In this document: positions 25,724-34,264 of the stretch, piece after piece
Layout: the number at the start of each line of letters is the position of its first letter
How positions within the stretch are numbered: the first letter of the stretch is position 1
NCBI RefSeq assembly: GCF_003112535.1
Contig: NZ_BEWA01000033.1
Coordinates: forward strand, 1-64,000
Length of the DNA stretch: 64,000 nucleotides
Direction of reading: 5' to 3'
Source: Streptomyces rishiriensis
GTDB lineage: Bacteria > Actinomycetota > Actinomycetes > Streptomycetales > Streptomycetaceae
Notes under the pieces: generated by a model
The model's database searches: none
The model's input: the letters and a program-made list of their open reading frames with translations, nothing else
What the model was told of the DNA's origin: nothing
Made by a program: the position numbers and the translations under genes

Positions 25724-25755
25724 TTCAACAGAACGTTGAATTCCGTGCAGTGGAA
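25724..25755. promoter_or_regulatory. Composite operator immediately upstream of allB
   Basis: Second-type inverted repeat TTCAAC-AGAAC-GTTGAA (25724-25740, perfect 6-bp arms) directly joined to a third AllR-type box TTCCGTGCAGTGGAA (25741-25755). The box ends 26 bases before the GTG start. The same juxtaposition occurs upstream of aceB. Confidence 0.7.
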
Positions 25756-25781
25756 GTCGACGGCGGCAGAGAGGGGTCCCG

Positions 25782-27155
25782 GTGTCCGAGGTGTCCGAGG
25801 TGCCTGAGGCGCCCGAGGTGTCCGCGGCTGAACTGGTGCTGCGCTCGACGCGCGTCGTCACCCCCGAGGGGACGCGTCCCGCCGCGGTGGCGGTCGCCGG
25901 CGGCACGATCACGGCCGTTCTGCCCCACGACGCCCCCGTTCCCCGGGGCGCCCGCGTGGCGGACTTCGGCGACGACGTCCTGCTGCCCGGCCTGGTCGAC
26001 ACCCACGTGCACGTCAACGACCCCGGCCGCACCCACTGGGAGGGCTTCTGGACCGCCACCCGCGCGGCGGCGGCGGGCGGCGTCACCACCCTCGTCGACA
26101 TGCCCCTCAACTCGCTCCCGCCGACCACGACGGTCGACCACCTCCGCGTCAAGCAGCGGGTCGCGGCCGACAAGGCGCACATCGACGTCGGCTTCTGGGG
26201 CGGCGCGCTGCCCGACAACGTCAAGGACCTGCGGCCGCTGCACGACAGCGGCGTCTTCGGCTTCAAGGCGTTCCTCTCCCCGTCGGGCGTGGACGAGTTC
26301 CCGCACCTCGACCAGGACGCTCTCGCCCGGTCCCTCGCCGAGATCGCCGGGTTCGACGGGCTGCTGATCGTGCACGCCGAGGACCCGCACCACCTCGCCG
26401 CCGCCCCGCAGCAGGCCGGCCCCCGGTACGCGGACTTCCTGGCCAGCCGCCCGCGCGACGCCGAGGACACCGCCATCGCCCAGCTCATCGCCCAGGCCCG
26501 GCGGCTGAACGCGCGCGTGCACGTGCTGCACCTCTCCTCCGCCGACGCGCTGCCGCTGATCGCCGCCGCCAAGGCCGACGGCGTGCGCATCACCGTCGAG
26601 ACCTGCCCGCACTACCTCACCCTCACGGCCGAGGAAGTCCCCGACGGCGCCAGCGAGTTCAAGTGCTGCCCGCCCATCCGCGAGGCCGCCAACCAGGACC
26701 TGCTCTGGCAGGCCCTCGCCGACGGCACGATCGACTGCGTGGTCACCGACCACTCCCCGTCCACGGCCGACCTGAAGACGGCCGACTTCGCGACGGCGTG
26801 GGGCGGCATCTCCGGCCTGCAGCTCAGCCTGGCGGCCGTGTGGACCGAGGCGCGCAGGCGCGGCCACGGCCTGGACGACGTCGTGCGCTGGATGTCCGCC
26901 CGCACCGCCGCCCTGGCCGGACTCTCCCGCAAGGGCGGGATCGAGGCGGGCCGCGACGCCGACTTCGCCGTCCTCGCCCCCGACGAGTCCTTCACCGTCG
27001 ACCCGGCCGCCCTCCAGCACCGCAACCCGGTCACGGCGTACGCCGGCCGGACCCTCTACGGCGTCGTCAAGTCCACCTGGCTGCGCGGCGAACGCATCGT
27101 CGCCGACGGCGAGTTCACCGCACCGAAGGGCCGCCTCCTCACCCGCACCCGCTGA
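25782..27155 (+). CDS. allB: Allantoinase
   Basis: 457 residues. Zinc-dependent ring opening of allantoin to allantoate. Metal motif VDTHVHVNDPGRTHWEG (about 65-81), carbamylated-Lys segment GFKAFLSPSG near 163, RVHVLHLSSADAL near 244, and VTDHSPST with the final Asp near 325. GTG 25782 with GAGGGG upstream (25771-25776); other in-frame GTGs follow within the acidic N-terminal leader (SEVSEVPEAPEVSAAE), so the exact start is uncertain by a few codons. First gene of allB-alc. Confidence 0.95.
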   Translation: MSEVSEVPEAPEVSAAELVLRSTRVVTPEGTRPAAVAVAGGTITAVLPHDAPVPRGARVADFGDDVLLPGLVDTHVHVNDPGRTHWEGFWTATRAAAAGGVTTLVDMPLNSLPPTTTVDHLRVKQRVAADKAHIDVGFWGGALPDNVKDLRPLHDSGVFGFKAFLSPSGVDEFPHLDQDALARSLAEIAGFDGLLIVHAEDPHHLAAAPQQAGPRYADFLASRPRDAEDTAIAQLIAQARRLNARVHVLHLSSADALPLIAAAKADGVRITVETCPHYLTLTAEEVPDGASEFKCCPPIREAANQDLLWQALADGTIDCVVTDHSPSTADLKTADFATAWGGISGLQLSLAAVWTEARRRGHGLDDVVRWMSARTAALAGLSRKGGIEAGRDADFAVLAPDESFTVDPAALQHRNPVTAYAGRTLYGVVKSTWLRGERIVADGEFTAPKGRLLTRTR

Positions 27156-27224
27156 CGCCGCCCACCGCGACGTCCCCCACCCGTGCCCGCACCGGCCGAC
27201 CTCCGAAAGGCAGACCTGATCACC

Positions 27225-28340
27225 GTGACGGCGATACAGAGCTTCACCGGCGACGCGAACCCCTACGGCGGCGGCGACCCGTACGCGGACTACCGCACCG
27301 CCGACTTCCCCTTCGCCCGCCACACCGACCTCGCCGACCGGCGGCTCGGCGCCGCGGTCGTCGCCGCCAACGACGAGTTCTTCGCCCAGCGGGAGAACCT
27401 GCTGCTGCCCGGCCCCGCCGTGTTCGACCCGGAGCACTTCGGGCACAAGGGCAAGGTCATGGACGGCTGGGAGACGCGCCGCAGGCGCGGCGTCGGCGCC
27501 GACCATCCGTGGCCCGCCCCCGAGGACCACGACTGGGCGCTCGTCCGCCTCGGTGCGCCCGGGGTGATCCGGGGCATCGTCGTCGACACGGCCCACTTCC
27601 GCGGCAACTACCCGCAGGCGGTGTCGGTCGAGGGCGCCCGGCTGCCCGGCTCACCGTCCCCGCGGGACCTCCTCGGCGACGACGTGAAGTGGACGACGCT
27701 CGTCCCGCGCACGCCCGTCGGCGGCCACGCGGCGAACGGGTTCCCGGTGACGGTGGAGCAGTGCTTCACGCACCTGCGGGTCAACCAGCATCCCGACGGC
27801 GGCATCGCCCGGCTGCGCGTGCACGGCGAGATCGTCCCCGACCCCGGGTGGCTGGCGGTCCTCGGCGCCTTCGACGTCGTCGCCCTGGAGAACGGGGGCC
27901 GCGCGGAGGACGCGTCCAACCTCTTCTACTCGCCCGCCTCGAACACCATCCAGCCGGGCCGCTCCCAGAAGATGGACGACGGCTGGGAGACCCGTCGCCG
28001 GCGCGACCAGGGCAACGACTGGATCCGCTACCGCCTGACGGCCCAGGCGCAGATCCGCGCACTCGAGATCGACACGGCGTACCTCAAGGGCAACAGCGCC
28101 GGCTGGGCCTCGGTCTCGGTCCGGGACGGCGAGGACGGCGAGTGGACGCAGATCCTCCCGCGCACCCGCCTGCAGCCCGACACCAACCACCGCTTCGTCC
28201 TGCCGTCCCCCGCCGTCGGCACCCACGCGCGCCTGGACATCTACCCCGACGGCGGCATCTCCCGGCTGCGCCTGTTCGGCTCCCTCACCGAGGCGGGCAC
28301 GGCGGCCCTGACCGCCCGCCACCAGGAACTGGGTGGCTGA
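27225..28340 (+). CDS. alc: Allantoicase
   Basis: 371 residues. Hydrolyses allantoate to ureidoglycolate and urea. Two tandem copies of the allantoicase jelly-roll (about 15-185 and 200-360) with matching motifs MDGWETRRRRGVGADHPW and MDDGWETRRRRDQGNDW. GTG 27225 chosen because family proteins begin TAIxxFTGDANPYGG; GTG 27183 would add 14 residues without a ribosome site, though AAAGG at 27206-27210 is rather distant. Follows allB by 69 bases. Confidence 0.93.
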   Translation: MTAIQSFTGDANPYGGGDPYADYRTADFPFARHTDLADRRLGAAVVAANDEFFAQRENLLLPGPAVFDPEHFGHKGKVMDGWETRRRRGVGADHPWPAPEDHDWALVRLGAPGVIRGIVVDTAHFRGNYPQAVSVEGARLPGSPSPRDLLGDDVKWTTLVPRTPVGGHAANGFPVTVEQCFTHLRVNQHPDGGIARLRVHGEIVPDPGWLAVLGAFDVVALENGGRAEDASNLFYSPASNTIQPGRSQKMDDGWETRRRRDQGNDWIRYRLTAQAQIRALEIDTAYLKGNSAGWASVSVRDGEDGEWTQILPRTRLQPDTNHRFVLPSPAVGTHARLDIYPDGGISRLRLFGSLTEAGTAALTARHQELGG

Positions 28341-28552
28341 ACAGGCCTCCGCCACCCCCGCACGCCCGCCGGGGCCCGGGACGTTCACGAGCGAACCCGA
28401 CGGCGGTCCCCTGCGCCGCCCGGTCGGCCCCTGCGCCGCCCACGGCCGAGACCCGCGACGGGCCGCCCCTCCGGGCCCGTCGACCCGGGCTCCTCGACGT
28501 CGGATGCGGCCCGGCAGCCCGGGCCGACCTCGGGGCGGCGGCCACCCGGCTC

Positions 28553-29334
28553 TCACGCCGCGTGGCCGCCGTCCACGGCGAACTCGGCTCCGGTGACGTA
28601 GGCGGCGGTCGCCAGGTGGGCGACGGTCGCCGCCACCTCCTCGGCCGTCCCGAAGCGGCCGAGTGCGGTCATCGACGCCTGGCCGGCCGCGTAGGGGCCG
28701 GTCGCCGGGTTCATGTCCGTGTCGATCGGGCCGGGGTGGACCAGGTTCGCGGTGATGCCGCGCGGTCCCAGCTCCCTGGCGAGGGCCTTGGTCAACCCGA
28801 TCAGGGCCGCCTTGCTCATCGCGTAGAGGGCGCCGCCCGGACCGGGCACCCGCTGGGTCATACAGGTGCCGACGGTGATGATCCGGCCGCCCGCGGTCAT
28901 CCGCGCTGCGGCCGCCTGCGAGGCCAGGAACACACCGCGCACGTTCACGGCCAGCACCCGGTCGACGTCGGCCGGGGCGAACTGCTCCAGCGGGCCGAGG
29001 ACGCCGATGCCCGCGTTGTTCACCAGCACGTCGAGGCCGCCCAGCGCCCGTGCCGCGCGCTCCACCGCCCCGGCGGCCCCGGCCGGGTCCCCCGCGTCCG
29101 CGCGCAGCGCCTGCGCCCGCCGCCCCAGGGCCCGCACGGCCCGTACGACCTCCTCGGCCGCCTCCGCGCCGTTCACGTACGTCACCGCCACGTCCGCGCC
29201 TCCCGGGCGAGCCGCAGGGCCGTCGCCGCTCCGATGCCCCGGCTGCCGCCGGTCACCAGGGCGGCCTTGCCGTGCAGCGTGCCGTGGGCCGCGTTCGCGG
29301 CGCCGGTGGTCTCCATGGATCCGTTCTTCGTCAT
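28553..29334 (-). pseudogene. SDR-family oxidoreductase with a single-base frameshift
   Basis: A 260-codon short-chain dehydrogenase split by one missing base. The start (MTKNGSMETT, then ALVTGGSRGIGAATALRLARE) is in one frame and the rest (GADVAVTYVNGAEAAEE, NNAGIGV, YAMSKAAL, DGGHAA) in another. The break is at about 29199-29203, where a GGGAGGC run lacks one G relative to the expected GGGAGGGC. NAD motif TGGSRGIG and catalytic YxxxK are both intact. Either a real recent inactivation or a sequencing/assembly error in a G run. Confidence 0.85.
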
Positions 29335-29437
29335 GGGTCCATCCCAGCGCCCGGAGCCCCGGGGCACCGGCGGTGAACGGACGTCGAGTTCGCGCGGGGT
29401 GCGGAACTCTTTTCTCCGCCTCCCGCGTTCTTCCTCT

Positions 29438-30262
29438 GTGACCCTTCAGCAAGAGATCGTCGGCAACGCCATGCAGATGGCGGTCGTCAGCCTGCAGCCC
29501 GGCCAGACCGTGTACTGCGAGGCCGGAAAGTTCCTGTTCAAGACGGTCAACGTGACCATGGAGACCCGTCTGGGCGGCCCGTCGGGCGGCGGCGGTCAGC
29601 GGCCGCAGGGCGGGGGCACCGGGAGCGGCGGCATGGGCGGCATGCTGCGCCAGGCGATGGGCACCGCCATGCAGGTCGGCCAGCGCGCCCTGGCCGGCGA
29701 GTCGCTGGCGTTCCAGTACTTCACCGCCCAGGGCGGCGAGGGCACGGTCGGCTTCGCGGGCGTGCTCCCCGGCGAGATGCGGGCGCTGGAGCTGGACGGC
29801 ACACGCGCGTGGTTCGCCGAGAAGGACGCGTTCGTGGCCGCCGAGTCCACCGTCGACTTCGGCATCGCCTTCCAGGGCGGCCGCACCGGCATGAAGGGCG
29901 GCGAGGGCTTCGTCCTGGAGAAGTTCACCGGCCGCGGCACGGTGATCATCGCCGGCGCCGGCAACTTCATCGACCTGGACCCCTCCGACTTCGGCGGCCG
30001 CATCGAGGTCGACACCGGCTGCGTGGTCGCCTTCGAGGAAGGCATCCGGTACGGCGTCCAGCGCGTCGGCGGTCTCAACCGTCAGGGGATCATGAACGCG
30101 GTGTTCGGCGGCGAGGGCCTGTCGCTGGCGACGCTGGAGGGCAGCGGCCGCGTCATCCTGCAGTCCCTCACCATCGAGAGTCTCGCCAACGCGCTGAAGA
30201 AGGCCCAGGGCGGCGACAAACAGGGGCCGACGGGCGGACTGTTCTCCACCGACGCGGGCTGA
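29438..30262 (+). CDS. AIM24 / TIGR00266-family protein
   Basis: 274 residues from GTG 29438. All-beta AIM24 fold, recognisable by VYCEAGKFLFKTVNV, the FVLEKFTGRGTVIIAGAG core and VVAFEEGIRYGVQRVGG. A flexible Gly/Met-rich insertion (about 51-75) separates the first strands from the rest, as in many actinobacterial members. No signal peptide. Function unknown in bacteria; members are sometimes tied to stress or membrane biogenesis. Confidence 0.9.
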   Translation: MTLQQEIVGNAMQMAVVSLQPGQTVYCEAGKFLFKTVNVTMETRLGGPSGGGGQRPQGGGTGSGGMGGMLRQAMGTAMQVGQRALAGESLAFQYFTAQGGEGTVGFAGVLPGEMRALELDGTRAWFAEKDAFVAAESTVDFGIAFQGGRTGMKGGEGFVLEKFTGRGTVIIAGAGNFIDLDPSDFGGRIEVDTGCVVAFEEGIRYGVQRVGGLNRQGIMNAVFGGEGLSLATLEGSGRVILQSLTIESLANALKKAQGGDKQGPTGGLFSTDAG

Positions 30263-30409
30263 CCCGATGAGCTGCGGCTTCGGGCACGGCGACCGGAGCT
30301 TCCCGTACGCCGGCGAGGACGTCGGACGGCGTTCCGACGGACAGGACGACGGACGGGACGGCGGACTGGGCCGGACAGCGCGGGTTCGCGGTGTCCTCCG
30401 AGGGGGATG

Positions 30410-30616
30410 ATGCCGGGCGTGACTTCAGAGACGGTCCGTCCCCGATGGTGGTTCGCCCTGCGCGGGTTCGTGTTCTTCCTGGTGGGCGGCGGCCTGGGCG
30501 CCTTCGCCTACGCGGCGGTCTCACACCGGCCGGACGGGGTGCCCTGGGCCTGGTTGTTGTTCGGGGCGCTGGTGTGCGCGACGCTCAGCGCGCTGTCTCC
30601 GAGGCGCCGTCGCTGA
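30410..30616 (+). CDS. Small two-helix membrane protein
   Basis: About 68 residues. Two hydrophobic segments (WWFALRGFVFFLVGGGLGAF and AWLLFGALVCATLSAL) and a basic tail SPRRRR. The start is uncertain: AGGGGG at 30401-30406 precedes adjacent ATGs at 30407 and 30410, and GTG 30419 is also possible. Convergent with the esterase gene. No recognisable family. Confidence 0.55.
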   Translation: MPGVTSETVRPRWWFALRGFVFFLVGGGLGAFAYAAVSHRPDGVPWAWLLFGALVCATLSALSPRRRR

Positions 30617-30661
30617 GCCGTGCGCCGTGCCGGTCCGGGCGCGCTCCAGACACGACAGGTC

Positions 30662-31927
30662 CTAGCCTCGCCGGCCGTGCGAGAGGTCCCTGACGAACAC
30701 GATCCCGTCGTGCGCGTCGAGGTGGGCCGGGTCGAGGGGGGCGTAGCCGAACCAGGGGGAGACGCGGGCGGCGGGCGGCGGGTCGCCGAGCGAGGCGGCC
30801 AGCCGGGAGGCGTCGACCACACAGCGGTCCCGCTCCAGCGCGTACAGGCGGCCTTCGACGGTGTCCGGGGGCGGGGCGTCCACTCCGCGACCCCGGATCG
30901 TGCCGACGGCGGTCGTCAGGACGGCGTACTCCTCGCCGAGCCGGGCGCTCACCAGCGCGCCGGCACTCCACCACTCCACCGGCCCCTGCCACATCCGCAT
31001 CGTGCTCTTCTCCCGCTGGAGGTGGGCGTTGTGGGCGTGGACGAGGACCGGACCCCGGGCGGCGAGGGCGAGGAGGTTGTCGGCCATCATCGCGTCGCGC
31101 AGCGCGCACAGCCGGGCCATGCGGGCGGGTGAGGCGTCGGCCATGGCGTGGTGGTAGCGCAGCAGCCCGGTCGCGGTGCGCCCGTACAGGCGCGCCCGGT
31201 CCCATTCGTCCCGCGAGGTCGCCGTGATCAGGTGGGGCGACTGCGTGTCGAGCAGGGCGGTCAGGTCGTCGGCGAGCAGCCGCAGCCGGCCGGCCTCGGC
31301 CGACGCCCCTGTCGACCGGGACGGGTCCGTCATCGCCGCGGGGTCGGTCCACCGCTCGTCGGCGCCCAGCAGACCGTCGAGCTCATGCGCCCCGCAGGGC
31401 AGCAGGTCCGCGTCCACCCGAGCCGCCAGCCAGCCGTGGAGCGCGGTCAGCGCCTGCCGGGGGCTCGCGGCGTGGGTGATCTCCAGCGGTCCGTCGAATC
31501 CGGCGAAGCGCAGCCGATCGGACGCGGGCCGGCCGTCGTTGTACCCCCGCATCCAGCGCACGAGCTCGCGGTTGGCCGCAGAAGCGCCCAGCCCCAGGTC
31601 GGGGTGGCTGAATCCGCGCTCCATGACCTCGTCGGGCGAGCCGGCACCCGAGGTGACCCAGTCGTCCACGACCAGGCCCTTCAGACAGTCGCTCTCGACC
31701 GCGATCGTCCGGTAGCCCTCCTCCTCGACGAGCCGGCGGAAGACGTCGTTGCGTACGTCGAGCAGCGTCTCCTCGCCGTGGGTCGGCTCGCCGAGGGCGA
31801 GCAGCCGCGGCCGCGCCGGGAACAGCCCCATGACGGCGGCGGCCTCCAGGGGCCGGGCGAGTTCCTGGATGTCGGCGAAGTCGGCGAAGTCGGCGAAGTC
31901 GGTGGAGTCCTCGGAGTCATTGGCCAT
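30662..31927 (-). CDS. Erythromycin-esterase family protein
   Basis: 421 residues from ATG 31927. Ere/succinoglycan-biosynthesis fold: RLLALGEPTHGEET (about 43-56) carries the conserved Glu and His, followed by TIAVESDC and a second His region VLVHAHNAHLQRE near 300. True Ere enzymes hydrolyse the macrolide lactone, but many homologues have other or unknown substrates. The N-terminus has a three-fold DFA repeat (from GCGAAGTCG units at about 31876-31902). Divergent from a MerR-type regulator; the shared palindrome at 31947-31964 suggests joint control. Confidence 0.85.
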   Translation of the reverse strand: MANDSEDSTDFADFADFADIQELARPLEAAAVMGLFPARPRLLALGEPTHGEETLLDVRNDVFRRLVEEEGYRTIAVESDCLKGLVVDDWVTSGAGSPDEVMERGFSHPDLGLGASAANRELVRWMRGYNDGRPASDRLRFAGFDGPLEITHAASPRQALTALHGWLAARVDADLLPCGAHELDGLLGADERWTDPAAMTDPSRSTGASAEAGRLRLLADDLTALLDTQSPHLITATSRDEWDRARLYGRTATGLLRYHHAMADASPARMARLCALRDAMMADNLLALAARGPVLVHAHNAHLQREKSTMRMWQGPVEWWSAGALVSARLGEEYAVLTTAVGTIRGRGVDAPPPDTVEGRLYALERDRCVVDASRLAASLGDPPPAARVSPWFGYAPLDPAHLDAHDGIVFVRDLSHGRRG

Positions 31928-31946
31928 GCGTAAAACGCTATCGTTG

Positions 31947-31964
31947 AAGTTTCGGTGGAAACTT
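31947..31964. promoter_or_regulatory. Palindrome between esterase and MerR-type genes
   Basis: AAGTTTC (31947-31953), GGTG, GAAACTT (31958-31964): perfect 7-bp arms, 20 bases from the esterase start and 21 from the regulator start. Typical size and place for a MerR-type operator. Confidence 0.6.
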
Positions 31965-31985
31965 TCCCGCGATTTCGGCAGGTCC

Positions 31986-32738
31986 ATGGGATCAAAGCTT
32001 CAAACCGGCGAGCGGCTGCGGCCGATCGACCTGGCCCGCGCGCACGGTCTGTCCACGCAGGCCGTCAGGAACTACGAGGAGGCCGGCATCCTCCCGGCCG
32101 CAGGGCGCACGCCCCACGGCTATCGCACCTACACCTCGCTGCACGCGGGAGCGCTGCGCGCTTTCGTGGCCCTGGTTCCTGGTCATGGTCACCGGACGGC
32201 GACGGCCGTCATGCGGGCGGTCAACGACGGCGCCGTCGACGAGGCGCTGCGGCTCGTCGACGACAGCCACGTCCAGCTCCTGGACGACCGGCGGACCCTG
32301 GAGGCGGTGGAGCGGGCCCTGCGCGGCCTGGAGCCGGGCGCCGGAGCCGAGGCGGCGGACGAGCGCGCGGGGGCCGCCGACGGCTCGGCGGCCGCCGGCA
32401 GGTTCATCGGGCGGCTGGCGGCCGAGCTGGGAATCCGGCCCGCGACGCTGCGCGCCTGGGAACGTGCAGGGCTGGTGCGCCCGCGCCGCGACGCACGGAC
32501 CGGCTACCGGGTCTACGACGAGGCCGACGCACGGGACGCCCGGCTGGCCCATCAGCTCAGGCGGGGCGGCTACCTCCTCGAGCAGATCGCCCCGCTGATC
32601 GTCCGGGTGCGGGAGGCCGGCGGGACGGAGCCGCTGGAGGCCGCCCTGCTCGGCTGGCGGGCCCGGGTGTCCGCCAGGGGCCGGGCGATGCTGTCCGGGG
32701 CGGCCGAGCTGGAGGCGTACCTCCGCGAGCGCGGATGA
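31986..32738 (+). CDS. MerR-type regulator with two DNA-binding headpieces (TioE-like)
   Basis: 250 residues. Two separate MerR winged-HTH units: residues about 13-52 (IDLARAHGLSTQAVRNYEEA, GYRTY) and about 140-185 (RLAAELGIRPATLRAWERAG, TGYRVY). They are joined by a helical stretch and an Ala/Glu-rich linker. Ordinary MerR proteins have one headpiece and a C-terminal effector domain; this tandem form is annotated TioE-family in Streptomyces as I recall. Divergent from the esterase-like gene. No metal-binding Cys cluster is seen. Confidence 0.85.
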   Translation: MGSKLQTGERLRPIDLARAHGLSTQAVRNYEEAGILPAAGRTPHGYRTYTSLHAGALRAFVALVPGHGHRTATAVMRAVNDGAVDEALRLVDDSHVQLLDDRRTLEAVERALRGLEPGAGAEAADERAGAADGSAAAGRFIGRLAAELGIRPATLRAWERAGLVRPRRDARTGYRVYDEADARDARLAHQLRRGGYLLEQIAPLIVRVREAGGTEPLEAALLGWRARVSARGRAMLSGAAELEAYLRERG

Positions 32739-32904
32739 GGAACCCGCCCGCCGGCATCACGTCCGGTCCCGGCGGTCCGCTCGGGGCGTCCTGCTTCCGG
32801 TCCGGCGGTCCGGCGGGCCGCTCGGGCCGGAAGTAGGACGCCCCTGCGACTTCGGTCGCTCCTCGCGTCCCTTCGGTAGGCGATCGCGTCCACAGGGAGG
32901 TGAC

Positions 32905-34188
32905 GTGATCGCGCGGTGCGTAGATTTGTCGGCCATGAGGGCTGACGACGAAGCGGCACAGGCGGTGCCCTGGTTCACGGGACGCCGGTGGCTGCTGCCG
33001 TCCGCCCTGGTCGCCGGGCTGGACCCGGACGCCGAGCACCCCGGGCGGCCGCACCGGCGCACCGCACGCGACTGGGCCGTGGACACCTGCTGCTTCCTGC
33101 TGGCGGTGGCGGTCGGACTGGCGGTGGCGGACTCGTTCCCCGCGGAACGCGACCTCTCGGGCGCCTTCGCCGTGGCGGACGAGGCGCTGGGCGTCCTCGC
33201 CTGCGCGGCCGTCTGGCTGCGCCGCCGGTGGCCGTCGGCCCTGGCGGTCACGATGGTCCCCCTCGGCTTCCTGTCGACGACCTCGTCCGGCGCGTGCATG
33301 GTCGCCCTCTTCACCCTCGCGGTGCACCGGCCGTTCCGGTACATCGCCTGGGTCGGCGGCGCCGAGATCGTCCTCATCCCGCTCCTCGCCTGGGCACGCC
33401 CGGACCCCACGCTCGCCTACGTGCCGTCGGTGGCGTGGAGCGTGCTGTTCACCGTCACCGCCATCGGCTGGGGCATGTTCGTCCGCTCGAAGCGGCAGTT
33501 GCTCCTGAGCCTGCGCGACCGGGCCCGGCGCGCCGAGACGGAGGCCCGGCTGCGCGCCGAGCGGGCACAGCGGCTGGCCCGCGAGGCCATGGCTCGCGAG
33601 ATGCACGACGTGCTCGCCCACCGGCTCACCCTGCTCAGCGTGCACGCCGGCGCACTGGAGTTCCGTCCCGACGCGCCCCGCGAGGAGATCGCGCGGGCGG
33701 CCGGCGTCATCCGCGAGAGCGCCCACGAGGCCCTGCAGGACCTGCGGGAGATCATCGGCGTCCTGCGGGCCGGCGAACCCGACGACACGGGACGCCCCCA
33801 GCCGACGCTCGCCGCCCTGGACGCGCTGGTCGCCGAGTCCCGCGAGGCCGGCATGAAGGTCACCCTCGACCAGCGGGTCGCCGACGCCGGGGCCGTCCCC
33901 GCCTCCGTCGGCCGCACCGCCTACCGCATCGCCCAGGAGGGCCTCACGAACGCCCGCAAGCACGCCCCCGGCGCGGAGGCCGCCGTCACCGTGACCGGCG
34001 GTCCCGGCGAGGGCCTCGTCGTGACCGTGCGCAACCCGGCCCCCGAAGGCGACGTGCCGCCCGTCCCGGGCTCCGGGCAGGGACTGATCGGCCTGACCGA
34101 ACGGGCCACGCTGGCCGGCGGACGCCTGGCGCACGGCCCGTCCCGGGACGGCGGGTTCGAAGTGCGCGCCTGGCTGCCGTGGGGGTGA
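32905..34188 (+). CDS. NarL-type sensor histidine kinase
   Basis: 427 residues from GTG 32905, with AGGGAGG at 32894-32900 (ATG 32935 is an alternative). Four to five hydrophobic helices in the first 190 residues form the membrane sensor. HisKA_3 phospho-acceptor at REMHDVLAHRLTLLSVHAG, HATPase from about 325 with RIAQEGLTNARKHAPG and SGQGLIGLTERA. Pairs with the response regulator 76 bases downstream. Signal unknown. Confidence 0.92.
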   Translation: MIARCVDLSAMRADDEAAQAVPWFTGRRWLLPSALVAGLDPDAEHPGRPHRRTARDWAVDTCCFLLAVAVGLAVADSFPAERDLSGAFAVADEALGVLACAAVWLRRRWPSALAVTMVPLGFLSTTSSGACMVALFTLAVHRPFRYIAWVGGAEIVLIPLLAWARPDPTLAYVPSVAWSVLFTVTAIGWGMFVRSKRQLLLSLRDRARRAETEARLRAERAQRLAREAMAREMHDVLAHRLTLLSVHAGALEFRPDAPREEIARAAGVIRESAHEALQDLREIIGVLRAGEPDDTGRPQPTLAALDALVAESREAGMKVTLDQRVADAGAVPASVGRTAYRIAQEGLTNARKHAPGAEAAVTVTGGPGEGLVVTVRNPAPEGDVPPVPGSGQGLIGLTERATLAGGRLAHGPSRDGGFEVRAWLPWG

Positions 34189-34264
34189 ACTTCCTTGCCC
34201 ACCGCGGTGCTTGCAGGCCAGGGGGACGGCAACTCGCGGGCCGCAACCGTGATTACGTAGCCCC

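Noticed and set aside
25741..25755. Reading the GGAA-type boxes as promoter -35 elements
   Set aside because: Their symmetry, 15-bp size, 21-bp phasing and recurrence only at pathway genes fit operators better.
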